A stretch of 64,000 bases of DNA from Lewinellaceae bacterium. Lineage in GTDB: Bacteria > Bacteroidota > Bacteroidia > Chitinophagales > Saprospiraceae. Shown in pieces: positions 16,998 to 25,147 of this stretch (position 1 is the stretch's first letter; the number at the start of each line of letters is the position of its first letter). A model generated the notes under the pieces. It was not told the DNA's origin. It saw only the letters and a list, made by a program, of their open reading frames with translations, and made no database searches. The translations under genes were made by a program, and so were the position numbers. The stretch spans positions 185,798 through 249,797 of the forward strand of contig JACJYE010000013.1 of NCBI GenBank assembly GCA_020636255.1, in the 5' to 3' direction.

Positions 16998-18311
16998 TCA
17001 GACTTTGATATATATTCTCCTCCAGTAAAGTACCCATACGATGGCCAGGCAGGCCAGCACGTTAGCGATGGCGAATGCCAGGGAGGCATTATAGGGCGAG
17101 GCGAAAGCAGGCCCGAACCAATGCTGATAGACCCAGCCCCAGGCATTGTGGGCGCCATCGGCCGTTTCCCATTCGATATTGACGAAGGTCTTTACGAGCA
17201 GGCCGGAGAGCACGTAGGCGAACAGGGGGTTGGTGCCATATACGATGAAAGGTTTGGCCCAGGCTTTGATCCCCAGCACGTCAACCAGCCAGAATATCAC
17301 GCCGAGGAAAAGCATGGCGATGCCGCCGGTATACAGTACATAAGAACTCGTCCAGATCTTTTTGTTGATGGGGAAGAGGGGCCCCCAGATGAGGCCCAGG
17401 GCCATCAGGATGGCGCCGGTGGCCAGTAGCACGGTAAGCATCTGATAGGCATCGCGCTGCAATTTGATCCACATGCCGGTGAGCACGCCCAGCAGCCCGG
17501 TGCCTATGGCCGGGAGGGTGCTCAGCAGGCCTTCGGGGTCCCAGGTTTTGGACTGGCTCCAGAGGTGGCCGCTCATCAGGGTGCGGTCGAGCCAGGCGCC
17601 GAGGTTGGTTTCGGGTTCCAGGTTGGGCGGGTAGCCGCCGGGAACGGGTACCAGGGCCATCAGCAGCCAGTACAACAAAAGGGCGCCGGCGGTGGCCCAC
17701 AACAGCCCTTTCCAGCTGAGCCGGAGGTACAGCAGGCTGCAGGCGCCGTACACCAGGGCGATGCGCTGCAGCACGCCGGGGAAACGCAGGTGGCCCAGAT
17801 CATAAGCGAAAAGGCCGATGACAACCAGCCCGGCAGCGGCGATGAGGGCGGCAATGCCCAGGATGCGCCGAAGGCGGTGGTAGCGGGGCCTGTCGAACTG
17901 CTTCTGGTGGAGGGCCTCGCGGAAGAAAACGGCGAGCATAGCTATAGCCAGCAGAATGTAGTGCAGCTTGAGCAGCGGTGCATCGGCGGCCATGCCGAAG
18001 TTGGGGTAGGCGGCCAGAAAAAGCCCCAGCCCGAAGATCGTCAGTACGCGGAACCCTACCTTCCTCAGAATAGCGCCCTGCCCGTCGCCCCTTTCCAATC
18101 GCCGGCCTACCGACAAGGGAATGGCGACACCCACGATAAAAAGGAAAAAGGGGAAAACCCAGTCGGTAGGGGTGCAGCCGTGCCATTCGGCATGCAGCAG
18201 GGGCGGGTAGACAGTGGCCCAGCTGCCCGGGTTGTTCACCAGTATCATGAAGGCGATGGTGAGGCCCCGGAAGACGTCGAGGGAAAGCAGGCGCTGGTTG
18301 GGCATGGCCAT
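16998..18311 (-). CDS. HGSNAT/DUF5009-like membrane acyltransferase
   Basis: A 437-residue inner-membrane protein with about eleven or twelve transmembrane helices. It starts with the family signature RLLSLDVFRGLTIAFMILVN and has the conserved W-H-G-C-T-P-T-D-W-V-F-P-F block near residue 43-55 that contains the His thought to carry the acetyl group in heparan-alpha-glucosaminide N-acetyltransferase relatives. In bacteria such proteins (DUF5009, NagX-like) are thought to acetylate amino sugars across the membrane or act in GlcNAc use. It is convergent with the DUF1579 gene and divergent from the DUF2807 gene. Confidence 0.85.
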   Translation of the reverse strand: MAMPNQRLLSLDVFRGLTIAFMILVNNPGSWATVYPPLLHAEWHGCTPTDWVFPFFLFIVGVAIPLSVGRRLERGDGQGAILRKVGFRVLTIFGLGLFLAAYPNFGMAADAPLLKLHYILLAIAMLAVFFREALHQKQFDRPRYHRLRRILGIAALIAAAGLVVIGLFAYDLGHLRFPGVLQRIALVYGACSLLYLRLSWKGLLWATAGALLLYWLLMALVPVPGGYPPNLEPETNLGAWLDRTLMSGHLWSQSKTWDPEGLLSTLPAIGTGLLGVLTGMWIKLQRDAYQMLTVLLATGAILMALGLIWGPLFPINKKIWTSSYVLYTGGIAMLFLGVIFWLVDVLGIKAWAKPFIVYGTNPLFAYVLSGLLVKTFVNIEWETADGAHNAWGWVYQHWFGPAFASPYNASLAFAIANVLACLAIVWVLYWRRIYIKV

Positions 18312-18693
18312 TTCGTTCTGTTTGTTCCCGAAAAAATAGGCATTCCCGGGCTCAGGGCAAAATAATGCCAGGATTTATATGATTTGCCGGATTCCCTGGA
18401 TTTAATCATCCTGATTTGCAATGATTTATAAAACCCAGTGTGCGCCATTTTATTAAAAACCGGTATAACACCTGGCTTTTATACGGCGCCATTTTGGGAG
18501 AAATCTGCGGCCGGAAGGCCGGAAAGCTCGTCTTATGCCCGAAAGGATAGGGGGCGGCAGGCTTGAAAAGCATCCTTGAAGCGGGTAGCCTGCAGCAGCG
18601 GGGAAGAAATTCTTCGTCCCGAACGCAACGTCTTGCATAAAAAACCATCTATTAAACCGAAACCAAATTTTCAAAGCATAAAATCACCGCACC
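18312..18693. other. intergenic region with one small palindromic repeat
   Basis: There is no credible gene here. Positions 18369-18413 form an imperfect palindrome (CAGGATTTATATGATT ... AATCATCCTG), similar to the short CAGGATT-type palindromes often scattered in Bacteroidota genomes. Both flanking genes diverge from this region, so it must contain their promoters, but I see no strong TAnnTTTG match. Confidence 0.4.
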
Positions 18694-19335
18694 ATGAAAA
18701 GAATGACAATCCTTACGCTGGCCATACTGATGTTGGCCGGCATTAGCGCTTATGCCCAGGGTGGCGCGAAGAAAAGTGTAGCCGTCGACGGCGATTTCAC
18801 CTCCATCGGCATCGGGATACCCGCACAGGTATTCCTCATGAAAGGCGCCTGCAAAGTAGAGGTGGAGGGCCCGGAGAGCGCGTTGAGCGAGATCAAATAC
18901 GAGGTGGAAAAGGGCAACCTCAAGGTCAACAGCAAGAACAAGAACAGCTGGAAGAACGGCATCAAGGGCGTCACCCTGTACATCACCATGCCGGAGATCA
19001 AGGGCATTTCCCTGGCCGGTTCGGGCGATATTACCACCAAAGACGCTTTTGAGCACCAGGGTGATATCGATATCAGCATCGCCGGCTCGGGCGACATCAA
19101 GCTCATGGGGTCGGGCAAGAACATCAAGGTGAGCATCGCCGGCAGTGGCAATGCCGACCTCGCCGATTTCAACGGCGGCACGTGTAGTGTCGACATCGCC
19201 GGCAGCGGCGATACGAAGGTCGGCGAGATGGAAGCCCTCAATGTATCCATCGCCGGCTCGGGCGATGTGCGCTATAAGAGCTGCTCCAAGGTGAGCTCGA
19301 GCATTGCGGGGAGCGGTAAGGTGGCGAAGCTTTGA
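18694..19335 (+). CDS. secreted DUF2807 (head-GIN) protein
   Basis: A 213-residue exported protein with a signal peptide (about residues 1-22, ending AYAQ). The remainder is the DUF2807 beta-solenoid: an N-terminal strand set FTSIGIGIPAQVFL, then at least six repeats of the form xxSIAGSGDIK spaced 18-22 residues apart, giving a regular Gly/Ser-rich right-handed helix. The family is very common in Bacteroidota as putative auto-transporter-adhesin-like proteins and is of unknown function. No T9SS domain. A perfect hairpin terminator follows 46 nt after the stop. Confidence 0.85.
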   Translation: MKRMTILTLAILMLAGISAYAQGGAKKSVAVDGDFTSIGIGIPAQVFLMKGACKVEVEGPESALSEIKYEVEKGNLKVNSKNKNSWKNGIKGVTLYITMPEIKGISLAGSGDITTKDAFEHQGDIDISIAGSGDIKLMGSGKNIKVSIAGSGNADLADFNGGTCSVDIAGSGDTKVGEMEALNVSIAGSGDVRYKSCSKVSSSIAGSGKVAKL

Positions 19336-19381
19336 CCGCGATTTTTAGGGTTATTGGATTACCGGGATCTTGAACAGGGGG

Positions 19382-19425
19382 ACAGGCGGCCCGTCGCGTA
19401 GGAGCGGCGGGCCGCCTGTGGTTTT
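19382..19425 (+). terminator. Rho-independent terminator after the DUF2807 gene
   Basis: A perfect 12-bp stem ACAGGCGGCCCG (19382-19393) / CGGGCCGCCTGT (19408-19419), followed by GGTTTT. It is well placed for the upstream plus-strand gene. Confidence 0.75.
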
Positions 19426-19440
19426 AAGGACAATGGTTTT

Positions 19441-19496
19441 AGAGCTTGTTTGGGGCCGCTTTTCGCTATCAAAAGCGGCCTCCAAACAAGCTCTTA
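19441..19496. repeat. inverted pair of the dispersed repeat (hairpin)
   Basis: Positions 19441-19463 (AGAGCTTGTTTGG-GGCCGCTTTT) and 19471-19496 (its complement with one extra base) form a 23-bp stem with a 7-nt loop. Each arm is a copy of the AGAGCTTGTTTGGAGGCC repeat seen singly at 8487, 14072 and 16968, so this is a head-to-head pair. It lies between the terminator and the promoter of the next gene. Confidence 0.85.
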
Positions 19497-19517
19497 TGCA
19501 GATACGGCACCCTATAA

Positions 19518-19549
19518 TTTGAAGATTTTCACGGTTACTGTTATTTTTG
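19518..19549 (+). promoter_or_regulatory. Bacteroidota-type promoter of the EAD-FGE gene
   Basis: TTTG at 19518-19521 is followed after 20 nt by TATTTTTG at 19542-19549, an exact fit to the TTTG / TAnnTTTG consensus. The start codon is at 19611, giving a leader of about 55 nt. Confidence 0.7.
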
Positions 19550-19610
19550 GACGCTACCTCAGTAATCTTAATGCGGATGGGGATCAACCTTTGAGCAAAA
19601 TACCTCCTTC

Positions 19611-20780
19611 ATGAAAGAAAGGTTAAAATACCTAGTTGCAAAAGGCAATACGGAAACTGTGATCGAAACGCTGCTGTCTGCTACCCGGGAAGACCCTCGC
19701 GCTTTCAACGAAATAGCTATTCTTTCCAACCGCTTTGCCCAACATATTCGGGATGCCAGAATGGGGATGTATGCTCCGGCGGAACAAAACCGCGGGTTGG
19801 CTCAGATCAACAATTCACTGCTGGACTTTATCGACCGGCTGGACGAAGCGACGCTGGCCAAGGCCGCCCTTGAAGGTGTTAAGGACAGTGGGCCAGGCCA
19901 TGAGCCGGCTAAAAGCAGGGGCTCCAATAAGCTGCTGTTTATGATCGTAGGGGCTTTACTGATCGCGATTACGGGCTTTTTCGCTTTGAAAGCGGCGTAT
20001 CGAGAAGGGCCTGATAGATCAGAAATAGATAACATAATTGATCAGGATGCCGGCCAGGAAGAAGCAAAGCGCGAACAGGAACATGCTGATCTGCCCGGGC
20101 CTTCCGGGAAGGAGCAGGGGGCATCGGGTTCGACATCCGAAAAAAAGGAAGGGGCTCACCCGGATGTTCCTCCGCCCAATCCTGTTGATGAAAAGGAGAA
20201 GGGCCGCAAAAACAGCCTCGCTTATTTAGTGGGTAATACACAGCGCATTGAGGGGGCAAATATCGAACCTTATAGCATAGGTGTATATGAAGTTACTGTT
20301 GGGCAGTATTGGCTTTTCTGTGAAACGGCCGGGCATCCTTTTCCGAAAGAGGTGGATACTACGAATGCTATGGCATTGCCGATCACTTATGTTTCCTGGA
20401 ATGATGCCATGGCCTACTGCGGCCATATTAACGCAAGGCTACCCACGGTAGAGGAGTGGGAGTTTGCCGCTTCCGGGGGCGAAAAGGGCCAGGGATCTCT
20501 TTATAGCGGTGGAAACGATGCCGGAAGCGTTGCCTGGAGCGGGTTAAGATCAGGCCCTATGCCCGTGGGGAAAAAACAGAAAAATGAGTTGTCACTTTAT
20601 GACATGAGCGGTAATGTGCGGGAATGGTGCAGCAGCCCCGCTGAAGGTAAACCGGGTTATTATAAAGCAAAAGGAGGCGGGTGGAAGAGCTACAAAGCAG
20701 AACTGGAAATAAAGGAGGATGCCGTTTACGAAGCCGGGTTCAGGAATAGTTCACTGGGATTTCGGATAGCCAGGGATTAA
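19611..20780 (+). CDS. EAD-like adaptor fused to TM and FGE/SUMF1 domain
   Basis: A 389-residue membrane protein with three parts. Residues 1-84 are an all-helical domain (LVAKGNTETVIETLL ... FNEIAILSNRF ... ARMGMYAPAEQNR) shared with the small proteins at 22683 and 28052; it resembles effector-associated (EAD11-like) adaptor domains of bacterial conflict systems. Residues 107-130 are one transmembrane helix, then a charged Glu/Pro/Lys linker (131-200). Residues 205-389 are a formylglycine-generating-enzyme-like (SUMF1) domain with GVYEVTVGQYWLFC, RLPTVEEWEFAASGG, MSGNVREWC and SLGFRIARD. No sulfatase lies nearby, and the catalytic Cys pair is not evident, so this FGE domain is probably a ligand-binding module on the far side of the membrane. 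Confidence 0.8.
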   Translation: MKERLKYLVAKGNTETVIETLLSATREDPRAFNEIAILSNRFAQHIRDARMGMYAPAEQNRGLAQINNSLLDFIDRLDEATLAKAALEGVKDSGPGHEPAKSRGSNKLLFMIVGALLIAITGFFALKAAYREGPDRSEIDNIIDQDAGQEEAKREQEHADLPGPSGKEQGASGSTSEKKEGAHPDVPPPNPVDEKEKGRKNSLAYLVGNTQRIEGANIEPYSIGVYEVTVGQYWLFCETAGHPFPKEVDTTNAMALPITYVSWNDAMAYCGHINARLPTVEEWEFAASGGEKGQGSLYSGGNDAGSVAWSGLRSGPMPVGKKQKNELSLYDMSGNVREWCSSPAEGKPGYYKAKGGGWKSYKAELEIKEDAVYEAGFRNSSLGFRIARD

Positions 20781-20852
20781 TCCTGAGAAGTAGCGGTTGG
20801 CCCATTTCATTGAATACGAATGGCCTGCTTTTCGGGCTGGCCTGAAAAAACG

Positions 20853-20885
20853 GTGGCGCAACCAGGCATGGCCCGGCTGCGCCAC
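20853..20885. terminator. bidirectional hairpin terminator
   Basis: An 8-bp perfect stem GTGGCGCA (20853-20860) / TGCGCCAC (20878-20885) preceded on the plus strand by a run of six A (20845-20850), which reads as T on the minus strand. It lies between the convergent EAD-FGE and CsgG-like genes and can serve the minus-strand transcript best. Confidence 0.6.
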
Positions 20886-20903
20886 TGAAAGGGATGTCCG
20901 GCT

Positions 20904-21854
20904 CTAGTTTCGGTTTATGCCGCGGAACAGCCCCTTGCTTTTATAGGATTTGGTGTTGGCAATGACCCTGTCTGGATTATTTGCTATGTTCAAACCAATG
21001 TTTTCAGCGCCTTTCAGGACTTTGCAGGTTGAATAATTGGCCGAGATCTCGACGATCTCAACTTCGCCGATCTTATCCATAAACCCATCCTCCTTATCCC
21101 CTTTTAGCGCCATATCCAATTCCTGGCCTACCCGCAGCCCGTTTGACAAACCACCCCGAATGATCAGGGACTTGGGGTAGCCTTTGTTGTTTGTTTCCTG
21201 TACTCTGTAAAAGGGTATCCTTAAAGGAAAGTATTTGTCAATAAATTCCTGTACCGGTTCGACCAACTTGTCCAAAGCTGCGTTAAGGGCTTCCTTTTTG
21301 GAGTTTTTGCCGATGATCTGGTCTGTGCTTTCACTGAAATCTTCGGTGACGTATATTTTACCCGTTTCAACGGAAATGACTTTTATCGTAAAGCCGAATT
21401 CTCCGGAATAACCTCCTGAAAGCACGATTGGTGTGGCCACGTTTGAAATGTTGCCGGTGAAGATATATTCTACGCCCAGCATTCTTCCTGCTTTGATCAA
21501 ATGGCTGTCCGATACTTTACTCCAGTAGATATATTCCTGGTCGTTCTCGTCCTGATCCCTTTTTATATCGATCACTTTTTCCAGGTCTATCCGTTCTACC
21601 ATGATGAACCGCTTGGTTTGCTCAATGGCAGTCTGCGCCCGCTCTGTCAGCATGCGGGAATAGTCGGCCTGCCTGGAATCATAGTCAAAAGAAGTTGAAA
21701 ACGGGATCACGGCGACGGTCTTATTGATATCCAGCGTGTCCTTAATGTAACGATTGGGGGACTCGCCGGGCTGGGCTTGTATTTTAGTGTGGCACAGGCT
21801 GTGCATGGCCAGCGTTAAAAGGGTGAAAATGAGTGCTCGTAAAGGCCTGGTCAT
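20904..21854 (-). CDS. CsgG-like exported protein
   Basis: A 316-residue exported protein with a hydrophobic signal sequence (residues 1-27). The body resembles the CsgG family: KTVAVIPF near residue 43-50, then ML.ERAQTAIEQTKRFIMVERIDLEKVI, and an AGRMLGVEYIFTGNIS block at about 119-135 followed by amphipathic strands (V-I-S-V-E-T-G-K-I). The last ~100 residues add a small beta domain (SLIIRGGLSNGLRVGQELDM). CsgG homologues form outer-membrane secretion pores for curli, but many Bacteroidota relatives are soluble or lipid-anchored components of unknown systems. No clear lipobox. It lies downstream of two hairpins that separate it from the lipoprotein gene. Confidence 0.72.
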   Translation of the reverse strand: MTRPLRALIFTLLTLAMHSLCHTKIQAQPGESPNRYIKDTLDINKTVAVIPFSTSFDYDSRQADYSRMLTERAQTAIEQTKRFIMVERIDLEKVIDIKRDQDENDQEYIYWSKVSDSHLIKAGRMLGVEYIFTGNISNVATPIVLSGGYSGEFGFTIKVISVETGKIYVTEDFSESTDQIIGKNSKKEALNAALDKLVEPVQEFIDKYFPLRIPFYRVQETNNKGYPKSLIIRGGLSNGLRVGQELDMALKGDKEDGFMDKIGEVEIVEISANYSTCKVLKGAENIGLNIANNPDRVIANTKSYKSKGLFRGINRN

Positions 21855-21896
21855 AACTAAACTGTTTAAGTGGTAAATGATTTCTGTAAAAAGAGT

Positions 21897-21936
21897 TTTT
21901 GACGTTCATCGGGGCCGGCCCTGATGAACGTCAAAA
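21897..21936. terminator. perfect 40-nt hairpin
   Basis: TTTTGACGTTCATC (21897-21910) pairs perfectly with GATGAACGTCAAAA (21923-21936), and the loop GGGGCCGGCCCT pairs further, so nearly every base is paired. On the minus strand the stem ends in TTTT, so it fits a terminator of the upstream lipoprotein gene, but it may also attenuate the CsgG-like gene whose start lies 43 nt beyond. Confidence 0.6.
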
Positions 21937-21945
21937 CTAATTAAT

Positions 21946-22000
21946 TCAAGTTGCGATCGAGCATTCCTGGGCCCCAAAGGGGGGATGATCCGCAACTTGA
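21946..22000. terminator. second hairpin below the lipoprotein gene
   Basis: TCAAGTTGCG (21946-21955) pairs with CGCAACTTGA (21991-22000); inside, CCCC/GGGG with a short loop forms a second stem. It lies 5 nt after the lipoprotein stop and 10 nt from the neighbouring perfect hairpin. No T run follows. Confidence 0.5.
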
Positions 22001-22005
22001 GTAAA

Positions 22006-22647
22006 TTATATCCCCGATATGAGTTTAATACCCACTAAGCCGGCGGCGATAAGCAGGCCATTTTGTAATAACTTTCTTCTTCTACTTAAGACTTCATCGC
22101 CTTGTATCTGCCCTGCCCGTTTAAAAGAGGAGCGTTCTCTGTACAGGTTTTGAAGAAAAAGATAATCCTTGTCGATCGTTTTAGCGTCGGTGCTGCTTTC
22201 CCCGTCAGAGAAGGCGATATTGCCCTCGATCATTTCCAGGTAGGTCCCCTCCATAAAGGTGCGTTCTCCATAGACACCTTTCAAAGTATCATGGCTAAAG
22301 GATAGATACAGCTCGAGATAATTGGTATTGTACCAGGGGTCTCCGTCCCTTTGCCCGTCCTCACTGTGAATGATCTGCTGGGCCGCACGGGAGGGGACAG
22401 GCAGGTTGCGGTCTTTTACCCTGTAATTGTACACCAATATCGTGTTGCCTGTCTCATACGAATGGATAATATCGTATGGCTCTATGAGCAGCAGGTCGGA
22501 GACCTGTGTAACGCTCATGCCGGGGTCCAGTTTCAGGATCTTGTCCAGGTCTGTAAACGGCGGCGCGATATAGCGGTTTACGGCGCAGGAGTTGAGCAAT
22601 AAAAGGGTACCTCCAAACAGGAGTAATGCGTAAAGGCTAAACTTCAT
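22006..22647 (-). CDS. small lipoprotein with SmpA/BamE-like segment
   Basis: A 213-residue predicted lipoprotein: signal sequence with lipobox LLNSC (Cys at residue 21). Residues 32-60 resemble the SmpA/OmlA (BamE) beginning (LDPGMSVTQVSDLLLIEPYDI) and could be a small alpha/beta domain. Residues 70-150 are charged and rich in Tyr/Asp/Glu. The C-terminus has basic stretches followed by a hydrophobic segment (LLIAAGLVGIKLISGI, about 197-213) that may insert in the membrane. I recognise no named family for the whole protein. It is 35 nt downstream of the adaptor gene and probably cotranscribed. Confidence 0.65.
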   Translation of the reverse strand: MKFSLYALLLFGGTLLLLNSCAVNRYIAPPFTDLDKILKLDPGMSVTQVSDLLLIEPYDIIHSYETGNTILVYNYRVKDRNLPVPSRAAQQIIHSEDGQRDGDPWYNTNYLELYLSFSHDTLKGVYGERTFMEGTYLEMIEGNIAFSDGESSTDAKTIDKDYLFLQNLYRERSSFKRAGQIQGDEVLSRRRKLLQNGLLIAAGLVGIKLISGI

Positions 22648-22682
22648 CGTAGGTCTGTTTTAAAAGTGTTTAAAAAAGCAGG

Positions 22683-23069
22683 TTATTTCGTTTTGGCAAG
22701 CAAAGTGTCTGCGGCAGACAGCAAGCCGAAGGTTATCTTACTGGCCAGCCTGAATCTGTCATCAGTGGAGAGCGTGCCGATTCGATGGTCTCGCTGAAGT
22801 TCTTCCCATTGGCGCGCCATCGCGATAATTTCATTAAAGGTGTTGATATCGAGGCTTTTTGCGTAACCCAGCAAAGCATTGATAGCTTGTTCTACCAGGC
22901 CTTTACTGATGAGCATTTTGGCTTCTTCCACCTGTTCTTTTGTGATAGGGGGGGCATCACTGGAAATTTCGCGTTCCAGGTGCAGGTGGATAATATCTCC
23001 AATGTGCATATTGCCTCCAACGTGGATCGATGAGTTCGATATGGTGTTTTTATGTTCTTTGTCAGGCAT
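22683..23069 (-). CDS. beta-motif plus EAD-like adaptor protein
   Basis: A 128-residue cytosolic protein. Residues 7-27 carry a short Asn/Gly/Ile beta motif (KNTISNSSIHVGGNMHIGD) like those at the C-terminus of the nucleosidase upstream and at the N-terminus of the protein at 28052. Residues 46-126 form the EAD-like helical domain (AKMLISKGLVEQAI ... NEIIAMARQW ... HRIGTLSTDDRFR) shared with the FGE protein and the 28052 protein. In conflict systems such domains are homotypic adaptors that recruit effectors to sensors. It lies 58 nt downstream of the nucleosidase gene on the same strand, so the two probably work together. No catalytic residues. Confidence 0.7.
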   Translation of the reverse strand: MPDKEHKNTISNSSIHVGGNMHIGDIIHLHLEREISSDAPPITKEQVEEAKMLISKGLVEQAINALLGYAKSLDINTFNEIIAMARQWEELQRDHRIGTLSTDDRFRLASKITFGLLSAADTLLAKTK

Positions 23070-23127
23070 CAGTATAGTTGGGTTTTATGTGTTATAGCTC
23101 TTCTGTTTCCTTTACTGTGAACAGCCT

Positions 23128-24261
23128 TTATCCATCTCCCAGCCGAAAATCTCCCCCCACATTGATATTACTCCCCTGCACCACATTCTTGCTGTTCTCG
23201 ATCACTACAGAGCTGTTGCCGGCCCCTTTTTCCTCCAGCTGTTTCAGCAGGGTTTCGAGCTGTTGTTTCAGGCTGTCGTCCTGTTCCAGGTTTCTGCGCA
23301 GGGCGGAGCGGATGGCGCCCTGCGCCTGATCCGGTATGTCTTCGGCTTCGATCTCTTCGATGAAGATCGGTTTGACCTTATTCCATATCTCGAGCAACGT
23401 GCCGTCGATGGCCTGGCGGAACTCTTTGCCGGCCTGTTTGACGGAATCGAGCTTCAGGAGTGGGAAGAGCAGGCTTACGGCCTGTTTGGCCACGGTATTG
23501 GCATCCATAGGAGTGGTGGTTATGGTGGAAAGATCCAGTTGGTACAATAGTTCGAACAGAAAGGCGGCGGCATGGGCGGCGGCGCGGGGCTGTGCGTCCA
23601 GGTCGTGGGCGGGGTTCTTGCCGTCGAGCAGGTCGGAGATACCGCGGATGTTGGCAGCCTGCACCTGGGGGTGGCCCGCCACGGCCCGCGCAAAGCCGAT
23701 GGATTCCATCTCCAGCGCCAGGGTATCGTTGTAGTGGGCCTTGATGTTGCTATACACTTCCGAGCGGGTAGAGGCCACCACCTGGTCGCCCGAGGCGATG
23801 GGGCCGAAGAATACGCGGGGTGGGGGCGCCGTTGAAGGCAGGCGCTGCAGCCATGCTTCGGAGCGCGCTACTGCCCTTGCTAACTCTATTAACCCCCGGC
23901 TGTACGGCAACACATTGGGCCGGCTGGAAAAGCCTTCCCCCGTCGATTTGCCGGCTTCGTAACCGTAGGCCTGGGTACCTACCACCACATCGCCTATCGC
24001 TACGTCCTTGACCCCGCCGGCAATGCCGGCCAGGAGAACCAGGGCCGGCCGGTAGTGGCGGATGGTGCGTTCGGCTGCAAGCGCCACTTCGCTGTTGCGG
24101 GAGCCCGACTGCCGAAGCACGATGCGGTACTGGTGGTGTTTTCCCCGAAATGCCCCTGCTGTATAGTATTCGCCGTCCTTTTGTTCTTCCCGGCAATGTT
24201 CGAGAAAAGCCCTGACGGCTGTGTACTCCACGCTGATGGGGCATAAAATTGCCACGTCCAT
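23128..24261 (-). CDS. MTA/SAH-nucleosidase-like protein with C-terminal beta motif
   Basis: A 377-residue protein. Residues 1-245 are a nucleoside phosphorylase / MTA-SAH nucleosidase domain (PNP superfamily): ILCPISVEYTAV at the start, LLAGIAGGVKDVAIGDVV near 76-93, the substrate-binding ALEMES (182-187) and RGISD (206-210), with Asp210 the likely catalytic acid. Residues 250-350 are a helical region (SLLFPLLKLDSVKQAG, then a Gln/Leu/Lys-rich coiled coil LKQQLETLLKQLEEKG). The last 21 residues are the beta motif SKNVVQGSNINVGGD-type ending LGDG, shared with the adaptor proteins. Such fusions occur in conflict systems, where the nucleosidase may sense or deplete a purine nucleotide. The metabolic MTAN role seems less likely given the extra domains. 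Confidence 0.78.
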   Translation of the reverse strand: MDVAILCPISVEYTAVRAFLEHCREEQKDGEYYTAGAFRGKHHQYRIVLRQSGSRNSEVALAAERTIRHYRPALVLLAGIAGGVKDVAIGDVVVGTQAYGYEAGKSTGEGFSSRPNVLPYSRGLIELARAVARSEAWLQRLPSTAPPPRVFFGPIASGDQVVASTRSEVYSNIKAHYNDTLALEMESIGFARAVAGHPQVQAANIRGISDLLDGKNPAHDLDAQPRAAAHAAAFLFELLYQLDLSTITTTPMDANTVAKQAVSLLFPLLKLDSVKQAGKEFRQAIDGTLLEIWNKVKPIFIEEIEAEDIPDQAQGAIRSALRRNLEQDDSLKQQLETLLKQLEEKGAGNSSVVIENSKNVVQGSNINVGGDFRLGDG

Positions 24262-24342
24262 CGATCGTTTTGTTTTGAAACTTTAATATACGTCTTTTTT
24301 CTACTTTTCCAAATTGGGCCGTAGTATCTGCCTGCCGCCTGC

Positions 24343-24648
24343 TCATTTTTCCTTCTTGCGCAGCACATTCCATACATGGCGCGGGGTCAGGTTGAACCGC
24401 CCAGCCAGCTGTTCGACGGTCTGCGTCTTTTTGAATTCGTTTTCCGGGTACAGGTCATTGAATAGTTCCGATATGGCGTACTGCCGTATGGTGTTGTCGC
24501 CGATCAGTTCCTGGTCGATCAGGTAGTCCGTAAAGTTTTCCAGTTTTTCCGGAAGCTGGTGCGTAGCACAGTATCTATGAAAATTGGCCTGAAGCTTTTT
24601 ACAGAAAATATCGACCTCTTGTTTCCGGGTTGCCTGTTTCATGTGCAT
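24343..24648 (-). CDS. small HTH protein
   Basis: A protein of about 101 residues, helical throughout. The C-terminal ~35 residues (TVEQLAGRFNLTPRHVWNVLRKKEK) have the spacing of a helix-turn-helix, with F-N-L-T-P as the turn region and a basic end, so DNA binding is likely. The N-terminal part is a helical region (VDIFCKKLQANFHRY ... NFTDYLIDQELI). I recognise no named family. It is the first gene of the minus-strand group HTH - nucleosidase - adaptor - lipoprotein, 81 nt upstream of the nucleosidase, and may regulate it. The start could also be 24642. Confidence 0.62.
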   Translation of the reverse strand: MHMKQATRKQEVDIFCKKLQANFHRYCATHQLPEKLENFTDYLIDQELIGDNTIRQYAISELFNDLYPENEFKKTQTVEQLAGRFNLTPRHVWNVLRKKEK

Positions 24649-24678
24649 GATGGTTTTAGAAGTGGAGGTGGGGAGCAC

Positions 24679-25147
24679 GAAGGCGCGTTAGTGGTTGCCG
24701 GCTCCCTCCTCCTAAGGTTAGTCCGCCTGCCCGCTTCGGGCAGTCCGGGAATGATGTTCAAAAGGGCATCTCATTTGGTTTTTTGAAAAAAAAACGGCGC
24801 CGTATAAAGAGCGTTATTACAAAATAACAAGTTTAATGCTCTTCTATTCCCTAAAAAAAAGTATCACTGAACTTCAGTTGAATCCCTTCAAAGGTGCGGA
24901 AATATTCCAACGGCAGCAATCGCAAATTCAACGGATTTTCTAATGAAAATATGGTGTTTATGCTTGTTTTGCTTTTTATTGGCATTTGATTATTTTATTG
25001 ATAACCAAAGTTTTGTGTTCTGTTTTTGCATTTGTTCTGTTTCCTCACAAAAACAGGGCAAAACCTTCAGGATTTCCTCATGGATTTATTGTTATTTTGT
25101 AGTGCTGGCTGAACCTGTTTCTCATTTCAGTAAACTTTGGCCGTATC
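24679..25147. other. AT-rich intergenic region
   Basis: No credible gene. Base composition becomes markedly AT-rich from about 24775 to 25060, which separates the HTH gene (minus) from the helical-repeat gene (plus) and must carry both promoters. Plus-strand reading here would give only a short hydrophobic, Phe-rich peptide without a family match. Confidence 0.5.

Noticed and set aside
19611..20780. sulfatase-activating enzyme
   Set aside because: The FGE-like domain is present, but there is no sulfatase in the window, the catalytic Cys pair is not evident, and the fused adaptor domain and TM helix point to another role.
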